From Pteria penguin (taxonomy: Eukaryota; Mollusca; Bivalvia; Pterioida; Pteriidae), in the NCBI GenBank assembly GCA_035048485.1, contig CM068582.1, positions 19,913,570 through 19,977,569 on the forward strand: DNA of 64,000 bases, written 5' to 3'. The first letter of the stretch is position 1; every line of letters begins with the position of its first letter. The position numbers and the translations under genes are program-made. Positions 1-12,554 of the stretch are shown here, one piece after another. Below the pieces are notes generated by a model that ran no database searches, was not told the DNA's origin, and saw only the letters and a list, made by a program, of their open reading frames with translations.

Positions 1-379
1 ATATGTTCACACGTTTTTATCCTGATTCATTCAAATTTATATGTAAAAAAATTATTGGCTATAAGTTCCATTTCATGGGCATTTCAGTAATATGATGGGG
101 CCATGGGGCATTCCGGTCAATTGGGTCATTTCGGTAGATAGTTACAATACATTTTACGAGTCAACCTGGGTGATAAAACTTTTTTTTCCGTCGATTTTTC
201 AATTTTTGAAATTAGAATCAAAAATCGAAATCGGCGCACTTTCAGCGATCGATATTTGATCATCGGCGATAATCCTTTCATCACTACTGAGGATCCCCAA
301 CTTATGCCATACAACTCGTCTTGTAATGAGGAATCAGAAAACATATACTTTAGGGGTGGAAATCTGAACTATTTTTGAG

Positions 380-850
380 TTAAACAAGGTTTTACCATCA
401 TGGAGGTCAAAGGTCAAGGTCAAAATCAAGGTCACAGTGACCTAATTTTGGTACAATACACATTGCTCTCCCATGATGCATCCAGAGAAGAGGAATAACA
501 AGGTTTTACCAATTGTGTCTATTGTGACCTTGACCTTTGACCTTGATTTTAAATGTCATAACACACCCTTGGATTCTAAGCAACAATTCTGTGAAGGGTG
601 AGAAGTTATGGTCCGGACAAAGTTTTAATTATTGTATCTATCATGACCTTGACATTTGACCTATGACCTTGGTTCAAGGTCATGACACACCCTTGGATCC
701 TAAGCAACAATTCTGTGAAATATTATTGAAATCCGTGCACAGGGTGAGAAGTTATGGCCGGGACAAGGTTTGGTGGACAGACAGACAGTCAGACAGACAG
801 ACAGGGTGATTGCTTTATAACCCCCAAACTATATTTACAGGGGGTATAAT
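380..850. repeat. Dispersed nuclear-receptor-motif repeat, copy at window start
   Basis: Contains repeated AGGTCA/TGACCT half sites, including AGGTCAAAGGTCA (about 404) and TGACCTTTGACCT (about 532). It then has two 'acaattctgtgaa...gtgagaagttatgg' blocks, a GACA microsatellite (about 777-805) and an end in ACAGGGGGTATAATA. The same family occurs at 20890-22190 and 38083-38310. Confidence 0.8.
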
Positions 851-1447
851 AATGGTTTATTTGAATGTCAAAATAGCACTTAACTTCTTGTTTATCCTCT
901 TTTTAAAAGCAACATTAAATTGAAAGAGAGCTTTGGACCCTCCATAATAACTCTCACTAGCCACAAGAAGTGGCCCTATTTGAATAATAGGGCCACAATT
1001 CCTTACGTTGCGTAAACTGAATTTTTGAGAAACAGAATGGCCAGCACAATTCTATGCATTTCCACATCAAATGGAGCAAATGTCTTACACATATAAACAT
1101 AAAGCAAACAATCGGCAATAAAAATTTACCCCGATCTGTCGTCTGAAGGCTCTACACACATTATTTCCCAACCTATGTCAAATTTGCCTGTTGCTGTTTC
1201 AGCCATTCCGTCTCGCGAGATCTTGTTAAAAGAAACCTCACAAAAAGAGGCAGAGCTGACAAAAAACACATGGTCATTGTTATTTTTATGTCATTTCTCT
1301 GTTTACATTTTATTTATCGGCTAATTACCGCATTTCTGGTCATTTCAGTTTAGTTTTCTTCTTTATTTCGTACAACGTGAATAATAAACAACTCGAAAAA
1401 GCAGTAACATCTAGTACTTTCATTTAGTTTAATGAAAAACTTCATCT
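847..1447. other. No gene seen
   Basis: AT-rich sequence with many stops in all frames. No recognisable coding, RNA or terminal-repeat signal. Confidence 0.5.
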
Positions 1448-1737
1448 GCAAAGACCACAAAGCAAAGGGGGGTGTATTTTAAGCGCTGAACTGATCACAA
1501 CGGAGTATCTCCCAAAGTTGAGGTATCTTCGTATATATATCTATGGATCTTCTAATGAAACTTTTCTTGTTGTGCACAAAAGGTGTTTTACAATCAACAC
1601 ATGTCTCCATTGTGAACAGAAACTGACAGCGAGGCCAGATATGTGTCCCTAGTTTATATAACCTTGATCGATCGAATTTTGGAGATACTTTGTTGTGATC
1701 AGTTTAGCGCTTAAAATACACCGCCTTTTCTTTGTGG
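1448..1737. repeat. 290-bp inverted repeat with ~65-bp arms
   Basis: 1448-1515 and 1668-1735 are inverted copies sharing GACCACAAAG, TGTATTTTAAGCGCT and ACTGATCACAAC, with a loop of about 150 bp. MITE-like foldback; target duplication not clear. Confidence 0.7.
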
Positions 1738-1753
1738 TCTTCGCACACAGATA

Positions 1754-3045
1754 CAGTGCCCGCCACTTAATTGAATGTCGCATTATTGAATATTTCGTTT
1801 TATTGAATAAGATGCTGAAATCCAAAACCATTTTCTATTAAATCTATTGAAAATCCGCCACATATTACACTAGAATAAAGAAGCAACTTCGTTTATTTGA
1901 ATAGCGCGATTATCCTACCAAGCATGCCTTTGTTAAAACTTCACTGTATCACGCCCAAGGTCATGTTGTTTACTACGGTGCGAGCGACCTATCAATTAGA
2001 GATAAATGGTTTCACACCTGTCCAGGTAAAAGCTGTTGACCAAATCACACGTTAATTGTCGAATAGGCCATAGCGGTAGGGATGAAAGGATTAATTAATT
2101 ACCAGCTGCCGAAGCCAGAGCCGAAAACATCGACAAGATAACGCTGTAAGCCAACAGCATTGCGTGAAGACTGACCCTACTAGATGCCGTCCACTTAATC
2201 AGTAAAGCCTGGAGCACTGTCAAGCACACAACTATCGCCAACTGCTTCCGAAAGGCTAGCTTTGTTTCGTCAGACAACAACGCAACCGAAACTGACAATG
2301 TCGGCTTGCCAGAGGATGTTGATAGCTAGACGCTTGATGCCTTCATGACAAATGATGGCAACCTGGAGAGCTAAGCTGCCCAGACTGAGGAGAAAACATG
2401 CGCCAGTTTCCCTGAGTACCAGACCCGACCATGCAACACCTGTGACGACGAGGAGGCTGAAGAAACAGCACCAGTAATGCATGGCGAACGTAAAGATGCA
2501 TTAGCCATACTTTGACGATTCATTGAGGAAAAGTAAAGCGATGACTTCAGCCTGTTCGATCAGATGAAAAATTGAAATTTTACTCGCTTGAATATGCCTT
2601 TTAATTTGCCTTTGTTAAAATAAATTGTCTTGTGTCTTTGATCACTCTGGCTACTAAGATACAATTGCATGTGTTTCAATAGACAGCGGATTTATCTTTA
2701 CGGTCAGATGAGCAAGTGTAATGTAACTATTTAATAACATTTGGTCACTGTGCTTAAAAAGACAGTTGCAAAATGATCGAAAATGTAGTCTGTTGACTTT
2801 CATGTAGCTCAAGCAAACATGAAGAGGATCTAAGACAGGTAACTCTAGTGTTTCTATATAGATACATGTACAATGATTCCATTAGAGATACCGCAAAAGT
2901 TATACACGTAAGCAATTCTTGCACAATCTGTCGATCTTCTGGTCTTTGAAACTGCATTCGTTCGTCATGCCGTGTAATTGAATATTCATTTATTTGAATA
3001 ATAAAGTCCTGACAAATAGCTTATTCAATTAAGCGGCTTGCACTG
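1754..3045 (+). mobile_element. Decayed pogo/Tigger-type DNA transposon
   Basis: The left end CAGTGCCCGCCACTTAATTG and the inverted right end CAGTGCAAGCCGCTTAATTG match at 16 of 20 positions. TA stands on both outer sides. 'TTGAAT' motifs cluster inside both termini. A broken transposase remnant on the + strand (2170-2545) fits pogo/Tigger. TIRs starting CAG with TA target sites are typical of that group (established knowledge). Confidence 0.72.
2170..2545 (+). pseudogene. Tigger/pogo transposase C-terminal relic
   Basis: Reading the + strand from 2180 gives LDAVHLISKAWSTVKHTTI followed by ANCFRKASF. This is the pattern 'L-D-A-(I/V)-x-(W/L)-I-x-x-A-W-x-x-V-x-x-x-T-I-x-N-C-F-x-K-A-G-F' seen near the C-terminus of Tigger/CENP-B-like DDE transposases. 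An acidic tail follows (about 2300-2540). Stops at 2147-2149, 2336-2338 and later break the frame, and no intact start or DDE core is visible. The longer frames on the minus strand here are shadows. It sits inside the TIR-bounded element at 1754-3045. Confidence 0.72.
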
Positions 3046-3750
3046 TAGTACTAAATGCTGACAACAAACGGCTAAAATGTTGAAGATGAAAGACCAAACT
3101 TCTTGCTGTAGCATGCTATATCGACCTCTGCGATTGTTGCAAAAGTTATATGCGATCTTTTAGTACAACAAAGTAAGCAAAATGTCCTATTTGTGCAAAG
3201 AGGGTGGGAATATCGCAATATAACAGCCAAGGGCGATCCCTAAGTCTGCACTTCATACTGAATAAATAGTGTACAAACCTGAAATTTTAACATTGTTTAT
3301 GAACACTCCATTAAGGCTGTCATCATAGAGTTTGTGTTGATTATCTGGCTGCTGTACAACTCGAGCATGTTGTCGAGAAATGTATGCACTATGAATGTGA
3401 TCTTTCGAATCCAGGTAGAAATCCACTATTAAATTATTTCTTCCAATTATAGATGTTACTTGGTAAAAGCTGTATAAAAACGAAAATATCTCTGAAATTT
3501 TATATCAAGAATGTTCATAAATTCAATACCTTATTACAAACACAAAGTCTTTTAACCGTTTCAACAGGAATTAGGGGAAATTAACACAATAGCAAGAAAA
3601 AGATTAAAGAAGGCAATCAACAGTGCATGACACACCAGTAGCGCATATTGTCAGAGTGAATGAAATTAATAGATATATAAAAAATGAAAATGGAACAAAA
3701 ACAGATTTTTATATAAAATTCATAGTAACAAAATTAATGAATTAAAGGGT
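3046..3750. other. No gene seen
   Basis: AT-rich; no recognisable coding or repeat structure between the Tigger-type element and the 33-bp tandem repeat. Confidence 0.5.
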
Positions 3751-3751
3751 G

Positions 3752-3890
3752 AGTATTTCATGACAGGACAACTTCAAGGCATATACTTTTTTATGACAGG
3801 GCAACTTTAACGTATCTACTGTTTCATGACAGGACAACTTCAAAGCATATACTGTTTCATGACAGGGCAACTTCAAGGCATATACAAAAC
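3752..3890. repeat. 33-bp tandem repeat, four copies
   Basis: TGACAGG recurs at 3761, 3794, 3827 and 3860, a constant 33-bp spacing. The unit reads about 'tttcatgacaggrcaacttc' followed by 'aaggcatatac'. Confidence 0.85.
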
Positions 3891-3959
3891 TATATAATAA
3901 TACAACCAGCATTGCTCAATCAGTAAGGCACCTGGCTCATCTGCTCACTGATTCAGGGG

Positions 3960-4700
3960 AGTCTTGTAACATTTAAGGTGACACAATTACTTCCCTTCAT
4001 ACATATATACATATAATGGTCTATCTTTGTTCCTAGTTTATTTGAAATCTCTTGAGTGGCTTAGAATGAGTTGTGATGACAACTTAAAGATGTATTATAT
4101 AAAATTTATAAGTGTCAAGAGCTGTTACAATTGGAAAATTTTAGGTGTCCCAATTGTCTCCCTTCATGCAAATTTACACAAGATGGTATTTTCTTGTGCC
4201 AAGTTGCTTGAAATACTTAGTGGTTCAGGAGAAATTGTAATGGCAACTTAACATGTGTAATATAAAATTTTTAAGTGGCAAGGACTGTTACTCTTGAAAA
4301 TTTTAGGTTTCACAAGTATTTCCCTTCATGCAAAGTCTTTGATGAAATCCTTTAAGTGGTTTACAAGAAGTTACAATAACAAATTTAACATATAATTATT
4401 ATTATTATTTTTTTTAAAGGTGCCCGTACCTTTTCATTTAGGAATTTTTGGCACCATCTGCATAATGCTAAAAGATCAATGTATGGGAAAAATTTAGGGA
4501 AACTTTGGGAAATAATCAATGAAATAATTTCACTGTGAAGAGTCCTTATAACAGACGCGATTTGAAGAAAAGTTAAAACACTGAATATGTAACATAATAC
4601 AAATTCAATGTGTCAAGGACTATAACTCTTGCAAAATTTACGGTACAACAGTAATATCCCTTCCTAGAATACTGCATATGATGATCTTCCTATCCAAAAA
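3960..4700. repeat. Degenerate tandem repeat, ~150-bp units
   Basis: Phrases 'ttcccttcatgcaaa', 'cttaagtggttt' and 'aatataaaattt-taagtg-caaggactgtta' recur about every 150-160 bp (near 3990, 4150, 4310 and 4660). The 74-codon frame at 4027 lies in these repeats and is not a gene. Confidence 0.55.
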
Positions 4701-5660
4701 GAGGGTATGACCTAATTCTGAAGATAACTCTGAAATTTTGAGAAAAATCATTCCCCAAAGATATATAGATTTCACTTATCTAGTTATACATAAAATCAAA
4801 AGTACACATCAATGGAATCCAAAATACAAAGCTCAAGTTCTAAAATTAATATCAGGAATGTCACTGAACCATAAAATCTAAGTCAAAGACCTGGTTAAAT
4901 CTGAGAGTAAAAGTGCATATCAAAGTCATCTCACATGCAAAGTATCAAAATCTGAGGTCTTTCTTAGTTCTGAAATTCTGTCCCAACCTGAAACCCGATA
5001 TCATCAGTTTTTAGTAGGATTTTGCATTTTAGCTAATTAAGTTAGAAATATGATTTTACCCCTTGTAAGATCTGAGATATACATGACCATTACAAGTATC
5101 TATTTTTTATTCAGTTACCATAACATCTCATTGATCTTTAATTGTTTATGTCATTAAACGTAATCAATTGCCATGATCACCTGACTTTATCTGCATGCAA
5201 TCTTCAATCTGTTCTGTTTACTGAAATTTTATCTAAATCTAAACTAAACTAGCTAGTGAAAAACATTCATAATGCATACTCCATTATATTCACTACTCCA
5301 GATCTAGTAGCAGATGGGCCGATTCTCCGCAGGTGGTACATTGCCAAACCACTGTTGTTTATTCTTCTTCCTCCTGACATTTTGAAGATCAAGTTATTAT
5401 TTCTCAGGAATTTCACAATATTTACTAGAAACTGATGGTATTGAGGAGTTTAAATCTGGATCTAAAATATAGAAAATTCAAAAAGCTCAAAAACTTAGTG
5501 AGTTGGTATTTGCATGCAAGTGCATGTTAAAGTTTCCTTTTTAAGTTTGAATAAGACATGTGCAAGGGCCTAAATCAATCACCTTATCATCTTAACAGAG
5601 CACTCAATAAAATTCAACAAACTGCATTTTAATGACTAACATTTTAATTTTTTTATTTTT
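4701..5660. other. No gene seen
   Basis: AT-rich spacer without recognisable coding potential or paired termini. Confidence 0.5.
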
Positions 5661-7382
5661 GTGAGAAAAAAAACAAGAGGCCCAAGTGGGCCTATATCGC
5701 TCACCTGAGCACAAAGTGCATATTTATAAGCAAGCAAGAAATTCTGTGCAGGGGTTCTGGAGAGGAAGATGAAAATGTGTCGATCAAACAGAGCCAATGG
5801 CGGCCATCTTGGATTACGGATCGGCATGAAAAACCTATACTTGGTAGAGGACCTTGAGTACTTACTTTCTATGCAGTTTGGTGAAATTTTGTGCAGTGGT
5901 TCTGGAGAAGAAGTTGTAAATGTGAAAAGTTAACGAAGGACAGACAACGGGCAACGATTGATTACAATAGCCCACTTGAGCCTTCAGCTCAGGTGAGCTA
6001 AAAATACCTCTTTTCTGTATTGAAATAACAAAGTAAAAAAAAAAAACTTGAAAAAAGGTCAAAAATTTGATCTCAGAATGGAACCAAAAACAACAGCACT
6101 TCTTCATCCATGCCTCTAGATCATTCCTATGCATTCAATTTATCTCTGTATGCCTCCAGTCTGAAAAAGAAGTTTGTCAAAGGAGGGTACCCTCTGTGAC
6201 CTACTTTTGCCTGTAGTGGCGCCATCTGCTGACTGATCCGCACAAAAAACAAAACCTTTGAAAAGGACTATGAGTACTTGCATCCTACCCAGTTTTATCA
6301 CAATCCTTTTAGTTGTTCTGTAGATCAAGTTGAAGATATGAAAAATTGTCCCCCCCCCCCCCTATTCTTGGAAGTCTTAAAAAATTCATAAAAAATACAA
6401 AAATCAAGATATTGAAAAAATTCCTTCACACCAGCATTCCTTACGATAGAAATGATTAAATGAAACCAAATGAATGCATCAATGTTTACTAAAAGAAAAT
6501 AATAACTCTTTAATGCATTAAAATAACAAAGTCCAAAATAAAAATGAAAAAAACGTCAAAAATTTGATTTCGGAATGGAACCAAAAATATCAACACTTCT
6601 TCCCATATGCCTCTAAATCATTCCTATGCAGTCGGTTTGTCGCTGTATGCACCCGATCTGAATAAGAAGTTTGTCAAAGGAGGGTACCCTCTGTGACCTA
6701 CTTTTGTCTGTGGTGGTGCCACCTGTTCATGGATCCTGACAAAGATGACCACATTTGTCGGGGACCTTGAGTGTTTGATGCATGCCAAGTTTCATTGAAT
6801 TCCAGAAAGTGGTTCCGAAGAAAAAGTTCAAACTGTGAAATGTTTACACCAATTATCCCACCCCCCTTTTTCTTGAAAGTCTTAAAAAATTCATAAAAAA
6901 TCCAAAACATAAAATATTGAAAAATTTTCTTCGCAGTAGTATTTCTTACCATCAAAATGATCAAATTAAACCAAATTAATGCATCAATGTTTACTAAAAG
7001 AAAAAAATACCTCTTTTCTGCATTAAAACTACCAAGTACAAAAAAACGTCAAAAAAACGTCAAAAATTTGATTTCAGAACGGAACCAAAAATAACAACAC
7101 TTCTTCACACATCCCTCTCGATCATTCCTATGCATTCGGTTTGTCTCTGTATGCCCCCGGTCTGAAGAAGAAGTTTGTCAAAGGAGGGTACCCTCTTTGA
7201 CCTACTTTTGCCTGTGGTGGCGCCACCTGTTGATGAATCCGGACGAAAAACAACAACACTTGTAGGGGACCATGAGTACTACATGCTTATCAAGTTTCAT
7301 CAAATTCTGTTCGGTGGTTCTGGAGAAGAAGTCGAAAATGTGAAAAGTTAACAACGGACGACGGACGGTGATTGATCACAAT

Positions 7383-7418
<36 letters not shown>
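5655..7418 (-). mobile_element. 'CTCACCTGAG' hairpin-ended element, minus orientation (short plus longer copy)
   Basis: The reverse strand starts at 7418 with TAGCTCACCTGAGCC and its hairpin partner GGCTCAAGTGAGCTA. A second start hairpin lies at about 5972-6003 and the conserved end AGGCCCACTTGGGCCT/CTTGTTT at 5670-5696. A 330-bp internally deleted copy (5671-6003) thus abuts a longer copy (6004-7418). The same family fills 39.4-47.4 kb. Open frames with 'GTACCCTCCTTTGACAAAC' text are repeat-derived. Confidence 0.75.
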
Positions 7419-7636
7419 CAGTTTCAAAAACTTTTGAATGATTTCTTGCCCATTATACTCAAACCAGCAAAATGTTTGGGAACTTGTTCTGTCTGGGAAC
7501 TGTTGCAGTACTGTCCAGTCATAGTATTATAAAATAACGAGTACGACTTTTGCCGAACTACTATATGTTTGCTGAACTACTATATGTACTAATTATTGGC
7601 AAATCTCGACCTTTGTGCAAGAAGCTGGCTATATCC

Positions 7637-8546
7637 CAGGGACTGAAATCAGCGGTCGCCCGAGATGACCACTTTTGCTTCTGGGCTCTTGAAATCCTCC
7701 TACTTGATCGCCCGAGTGGCGACTACAATTCTTGAGTGATAGTAAACATTTATTGCCGTTTAACTGATAGTACAATCATATTTTGAGTCGTTTGAGCGCT
7801 TCTTTTGTTGATATCAATGTTCTTCGAAAGTTTACCTCATCTCTGTCTGTGGAGTATTTGAAGTTGCAGAGGACCAACACTAAAACTAGTATGCGAACGC
7901 CGATGCGAACTCGGGAAAAAAAACTATTGATTTCTCTAGAAGTTCAAAATATTTTAGCATTAATTTATTATGGTAATATTTAAGTATTTACGTTAGTACA
8001 TCTTTAATAGCGATAAATCAAGGTTTGTTATGTCAGACTTTTGAAGTAGTCGTCTCGGGCAACCGCTGATTTTATTTTCTTGTTCATGAGAGACAGAATG
8101 ACAGTAATTAGAGACAGAAGGAATGGGAAATTGTCCAGGAGATATGTGAGCCGGGTGTGCAAGATATAGAAAAAGAGCAGACAGAGAAAAGTAATGGGGA
8201 GAGAGAGAGTTAGATAGGGACAAGGATACATGTAGGGAGAGACTGGGAAAAGAGCTAGAGGATAAAGATTCAGATATGCCAGAGGATGAAAGTGGTGTGA
8301 TTGAGTGTATTTTTGAAATTGAAAGTGAAATATATAGTTGTTAATGTTTGAAATAATACGAATTAAATTTAAAGAAGTATACAAAGTTTATATCTGAGTA
8401 ATTGAATAAAATTCGAAAAAGTTGCGAAAGTCTGCATTTATTTACTGGCTACCAAGCACTACAGTCTACTCCGGGCTCCTAACTTTGGAAATCTAGGGGC
8501 CTGGGCCGGGTGGCTACCATTTCAAAACAGTGAATTTTAGTCCCTG
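7637..8546. mobile_element. Non-autonomous hAT-like element, TATCC duplication
   Basis: Termini are CAGGGACTGAAAT and, inverted, CAGGGACTAAAAT, with TATCC on both sides (7632-7636 and 8547-8551). It interrupts a dispersed repeat whose uninterrupted form (GGCTATATCCTGT...) occurs at 8672, 14070 and 28720, so the pre-insertion site is visible within this window. An inner inverted pair (7647-7685 against 8037-8076) contains 'gcggtcgcccgag'. Open frames inside are short and unconvincing. Confidence 0.8.
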
Positions 8547-8689
8547 TATCCTGTAATTTGTCCTGCTCTCTCTAATTATTTTTACAATGTCTAGTTTTAT
8601 TCTGTATAATACAGAATAAAGCAAATGGAAATTAATGAAAAGTTTTCAAAACAGACATCAACTATTAGGCTATATCCTGTTATTTGCCT

Positions 8690-10430
8690 TATTCAGTATT
8701 ATATGGACATCGTTCAGGCCGCAGGCTGAGACGAAGTCCACTAAAGATAAAAAAATTATGCCCAAAATAAGTATAATGAATATTGCTGTCTACATACTAT
8801 AAGTTGGATTTTTGTCTGACGAAAACGCTGCCATATTTGTTTACAATGCTATCTGTGCTACACAGAAGCTTGATAAGCATAAGCGCCCTTTGATTAAAAC
8901 ATTTGAGTGATTGAGTATAATGGCTGCCGGTATCATGAGATCAGACAAGATGTAGCATAACCACAACATCGCGAGATAAGTCGAAAATCTAAATGGTTCC
9001 CTTAATTATTCAAATACAATTAAATAAACATAAATAATTTTAAAAAGAAATCATCCCTTAAAATGAATTACAACATATGAATTGCTATAAATCGAAATAA
9101 ATAAAAGCACTTGTATGAATACGAAAAATTCTGAGTAGACATCCTCTAAGAGTTTTCTACTAACACAAATTATGAAAATCTAAACCCCGTGTAGTGCTAC
9201 TGTATGGCTTACTGAGCCCAAAACAAAAGAAAACAGTCAAAATTATCGGTTTCAACTGGTATATTAGTCTAAATAGGTTTAAAATATATTGGTAATTACA
9301 TATTTTGAATTGCTATCTGATAAAATATCAGGTAAAATGCCAATCACCAATAATTAAGTCTAAAACCCTGACAATTATGGTCCATCTTAGTGGCAAAAAA
9401 AGAGAAAAATTATGCTAATGCAGTTCGTAATGGGAATGGAATAAACGCGAACGTTTCTATGTATTGTGAAAATGATAATTATCTTTGCGTTTCAAATGAA
9501 AAGAAAATTATTGATTTTCCTTAAAAATACATGTATGCAGATTGTGTGTATGAAATTTTACTATATTATGATCAGTGTGAAACAGAATCATATATCTGTC
9601 AAATGGTCAGTGGGAGGGGATGGGCGACTGAGTGTGAAATTAAGGCTGCATGTTTGCTTCTTAATGCCAAAATTATTGTTAATCTTGTCACACACGAAAA
9701 TAACATAATCAAATCTGTTTATTCTCTTAAAAAATTAGAGCAGAACAATTGAGTCTGTCCATGTGATGTCACACTACTAGCATTAACAGCCATGTTGGAG
9801 TACAACTCTCGGACTTTTTCCATTACTGCCAATTTAATTTCATCAAAATTTTGAGAAATTTGCTAATTACATGTATCAGGGCAGATTTTCTGACTTTAGT
9901 CTCGATTAATCAGTAAATATAATTAATCAGTTGAATATTTTCAATAATACATTTAGATATACAATGTGATTAAATTACAAAATTAAGTTAAATGAAGCAG
10001 TTTTGTATGGACAGTTATTAATAAAGTCCAAGGGTTGTATTCCAATGAGGGAGCTAACGTTATACTCTAGCTAATTTCAGGAAAACTGGGTTGTATGGGA
10101 ACACACTATACAACAAAGTTATTAATTTGCTATTACAAAACTACCATTTTTAATAGTTAAGAACATGTGATGTTGATAGAAAAGAACTGATATTCAAATC
10201 GCAAATATCTTAAATAAATGTAATTCAAAATCAGAAGGTAAAAGGGTTTATAAATCTAGCCCTGTGCAATAAATGAAAAAAAAATACTGCAAAAACAGAT
10301 GACTCAATCAAACTTTGAAGAAGAACTTAAATCAACACGGTAAATAATTAATATTCACAACATATCTCAAAATAAATTCAGTAAAAGAGAATAAAGGTAG
10401 AAAATAGGGAATATTTTTTTGAGGAGGCAA
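8690..10430. other. No gene seen
   Basis: AT-rich. The overlapping 73- and 80-codon frames at 9466-9752 show no recognisable motif. Confidence 0.45.
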
Positions 10431-10434
10431 AATG

Positions 10435-10689
10435 ATTTTGCCTCCAAACCGACGGTTAATGGATACATTGTGCTATAAATAACGCCGCAATGTCCTTTAT
10501 CCCGAGTCCGCAGCAAATCTCCTAGCAATGCATCATTCGTGCTCTCTTGGGACATACCATTAAGAAAGTAATCGAGTCAGAAGATATACAGTAAAATCTG
10601 CGGGAAAAATTACAGCGATCAATAAATTATGGCCCTCGTCTGCTCTTCTCAAGATCGCTGTCCATTAACCGTCCGTTTGGAGGCAAAAT
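10435..10689. mobile_element. 255-bp MITE, ATTTTGCCTCC ends
   Basis: The left end ATTTTGCCTCCAAAC and inverted right end agree, and the similarity continues through GACGGTTAATGGA with one mismatch, for about 29 bp. An extra GGAGGCAAAAT directly precedes the left end, making a local palindrome. Target duplication unclear. Confidence 0.65.
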
Positions 10690-10877
10690 GAAATAATCGT
10701 GCAGAAAAAGATGGATTATATGGGTAAAAGTGTATATATACAAAGAGAAGAGACTCTCCCAGATCGATCGGTACCAGCAGGTTTTTGTCAAAGCGTGCAA
10801 AATTAGCAGAGATATCGAGGTTTGATGTTGGTCACCCCTGTGATACGAGTCTTCCCTTTTACCTATTGACGTATTAC

Positions 10878-10900
10878 CAGAGACCTATAATATGTCTCTG
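10878..10900. mobile_element. 23-bp palindromic micro-insertion
   Basis: CAGAGAC...GTCTCTG with a 9-bp middle. GTATTAC occurs directly on both sides (10871-10877 and 10901-10907), a perfect 7-bp duplication. It abuts the 3.05-kb TIR element at 10908. Confidence 0.72.
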
Positions 10901-10907
10901 GTATTAC

Positions 10908-12523
10908 AGTCGTTTTCCCAGTTCCGAACAGGTTTCTGATTTTTTGTCGTCTTCGTTGTAGAAAGGGAGAAAAGATGAATTTATGTGGTATCAATTAGTT
11001 AAGTGTAGTCTAATGAATGAATTTATCAACCACATTAGTAAAAGTCGTACTATACATCATAGTATTATGGGATATTTCAGCAGTGGTAATTTTCCCAGTT
11101 CGGAATAACGTTTCCGGTTCCGAACTGGTATCACAAAGGGGCCTCAAATGGGGTATACAGTGATATATTTATATTGTCAACCGTCTTTAATAAAATGTAA
11201 GATTGAAAATTTCCTTTTTTTCACAATTTTAATCCTTCTCACATATATAGGTGTATACGAATATATTTTTTTTTTCAGCATTTACATGCACTTTTTAAAG
11301 GTGACGTCAAATCTGTGACATTGCTTCGATAATAAGTTCAAAGTATACATAACTTCACAGTTCCATGTGAGTGTTTTAAAAAGAGGAGTTTAAATTGAGC
11401 AGTGATATTTAGATGTGCACGCTTTAGCTAAGACATTGTGTGTATGTGTGTGGATTAGGATATGATAAGGAAATGCTGAAATAGATATGAATGGAACCTC
11501 TGAATGAAACACAGATGTGATGAGAGTCGAAATAAGTTTTATTTTCTTTTTGGCCACAAATGGTTATATATGTACAATACCACACAAAAAAGAAAGAAAG
11601 AAAGAAAACAAGTAAACAAACAAAAAAAAACCCCAAACAAACAAAGATTAGAAAAAAATAAAAAAAACAACAACAACAACAACAAAATAAAACCCCCAAC
11701 AACAACAAATATCCCACCAAATCCCTTTTATTCTGCTTCAAACCAATCTTTTATTTTCAAAGAGCTCGTAATTTCCCTGTATTGCGCCCTTTCCTTAATT
11801 TCTTTCTGCTTGCTGGTATTCCCGTCTCCCTTTTCTCATGAAAGAAGTGCAGAGTTTCAATTTCCTTCCTCTAAATTTGCCAGTCTCCTTATACTCTCTC
11901 TTCTCAATACAACACCCGCCTTTGTTTCCTTCCTTTTATCCTGTATGCCCCATTGTCTTTTCATGCATAAACAAAATTTTGTGTACCAACGCTTTTCCCC
12001 CTTTAGCATGTATTTTAGGGGCAAACTCATGGTTGGTTTAAAAAGTGGAACAAAATTTTTAAACAATATTAAACAAACCTGAACTGTAAATTCATTTCAG
12101 GGCTATCCAAACTTCAGAGGAATCATGTGATTATGGTGGGCGGGGTCAGACTTTAACATTGTAAATTTTACCTTTCGTAACGCAGCCTGGGGATATAGAA
12201 TCATAAATTGATGTTTCAAAAATAAAGTTGAATTGGTGTGGCTGAAAAATGTCAAACTCTGCCCCTTTCCAATTTAAAATGTCTAGATCCACCTATACTG
12301 GTAAATAAGAGGGAGGTTGAGGGGAAGGGCGTGAGAACATGGAGAAGAAACGCATACTAGATTGGAGGAAAGTAGAGTTTGAGATGGGAGAGAGGAAAGA
12401 AAACTGCGCTCGCGAATCGTGTGCTGCTCAAAGGAACGGGGGTGGAAGATTGTAATTAGTTTTATTTCTATACGACGTTGATTAGTGACAACTTTCTGTC
12501 CACTCCGTGTCCTGACGAAGAAA

Positions 12524-12554
<31 letters not shown>

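Noticed and set aside
2095..2482. Minus-strand hydrophobic frames
   Set aside because: Antisense shadow of the Tigger-type transposase relic on the + strand.
11504..12082. 192-codon frame rich in Lys, Asn and Pro
   Set aside because: Runs through low-complexity A- and CAA-rich sequence inside a TIR element; no recognisable domain.
12098..12299. Possible MITE between CAGGGCTATCC and CCTATACTG
   Set aside because: The two ends do not match as inverted repeats beyond a few bases and no duplication was found.
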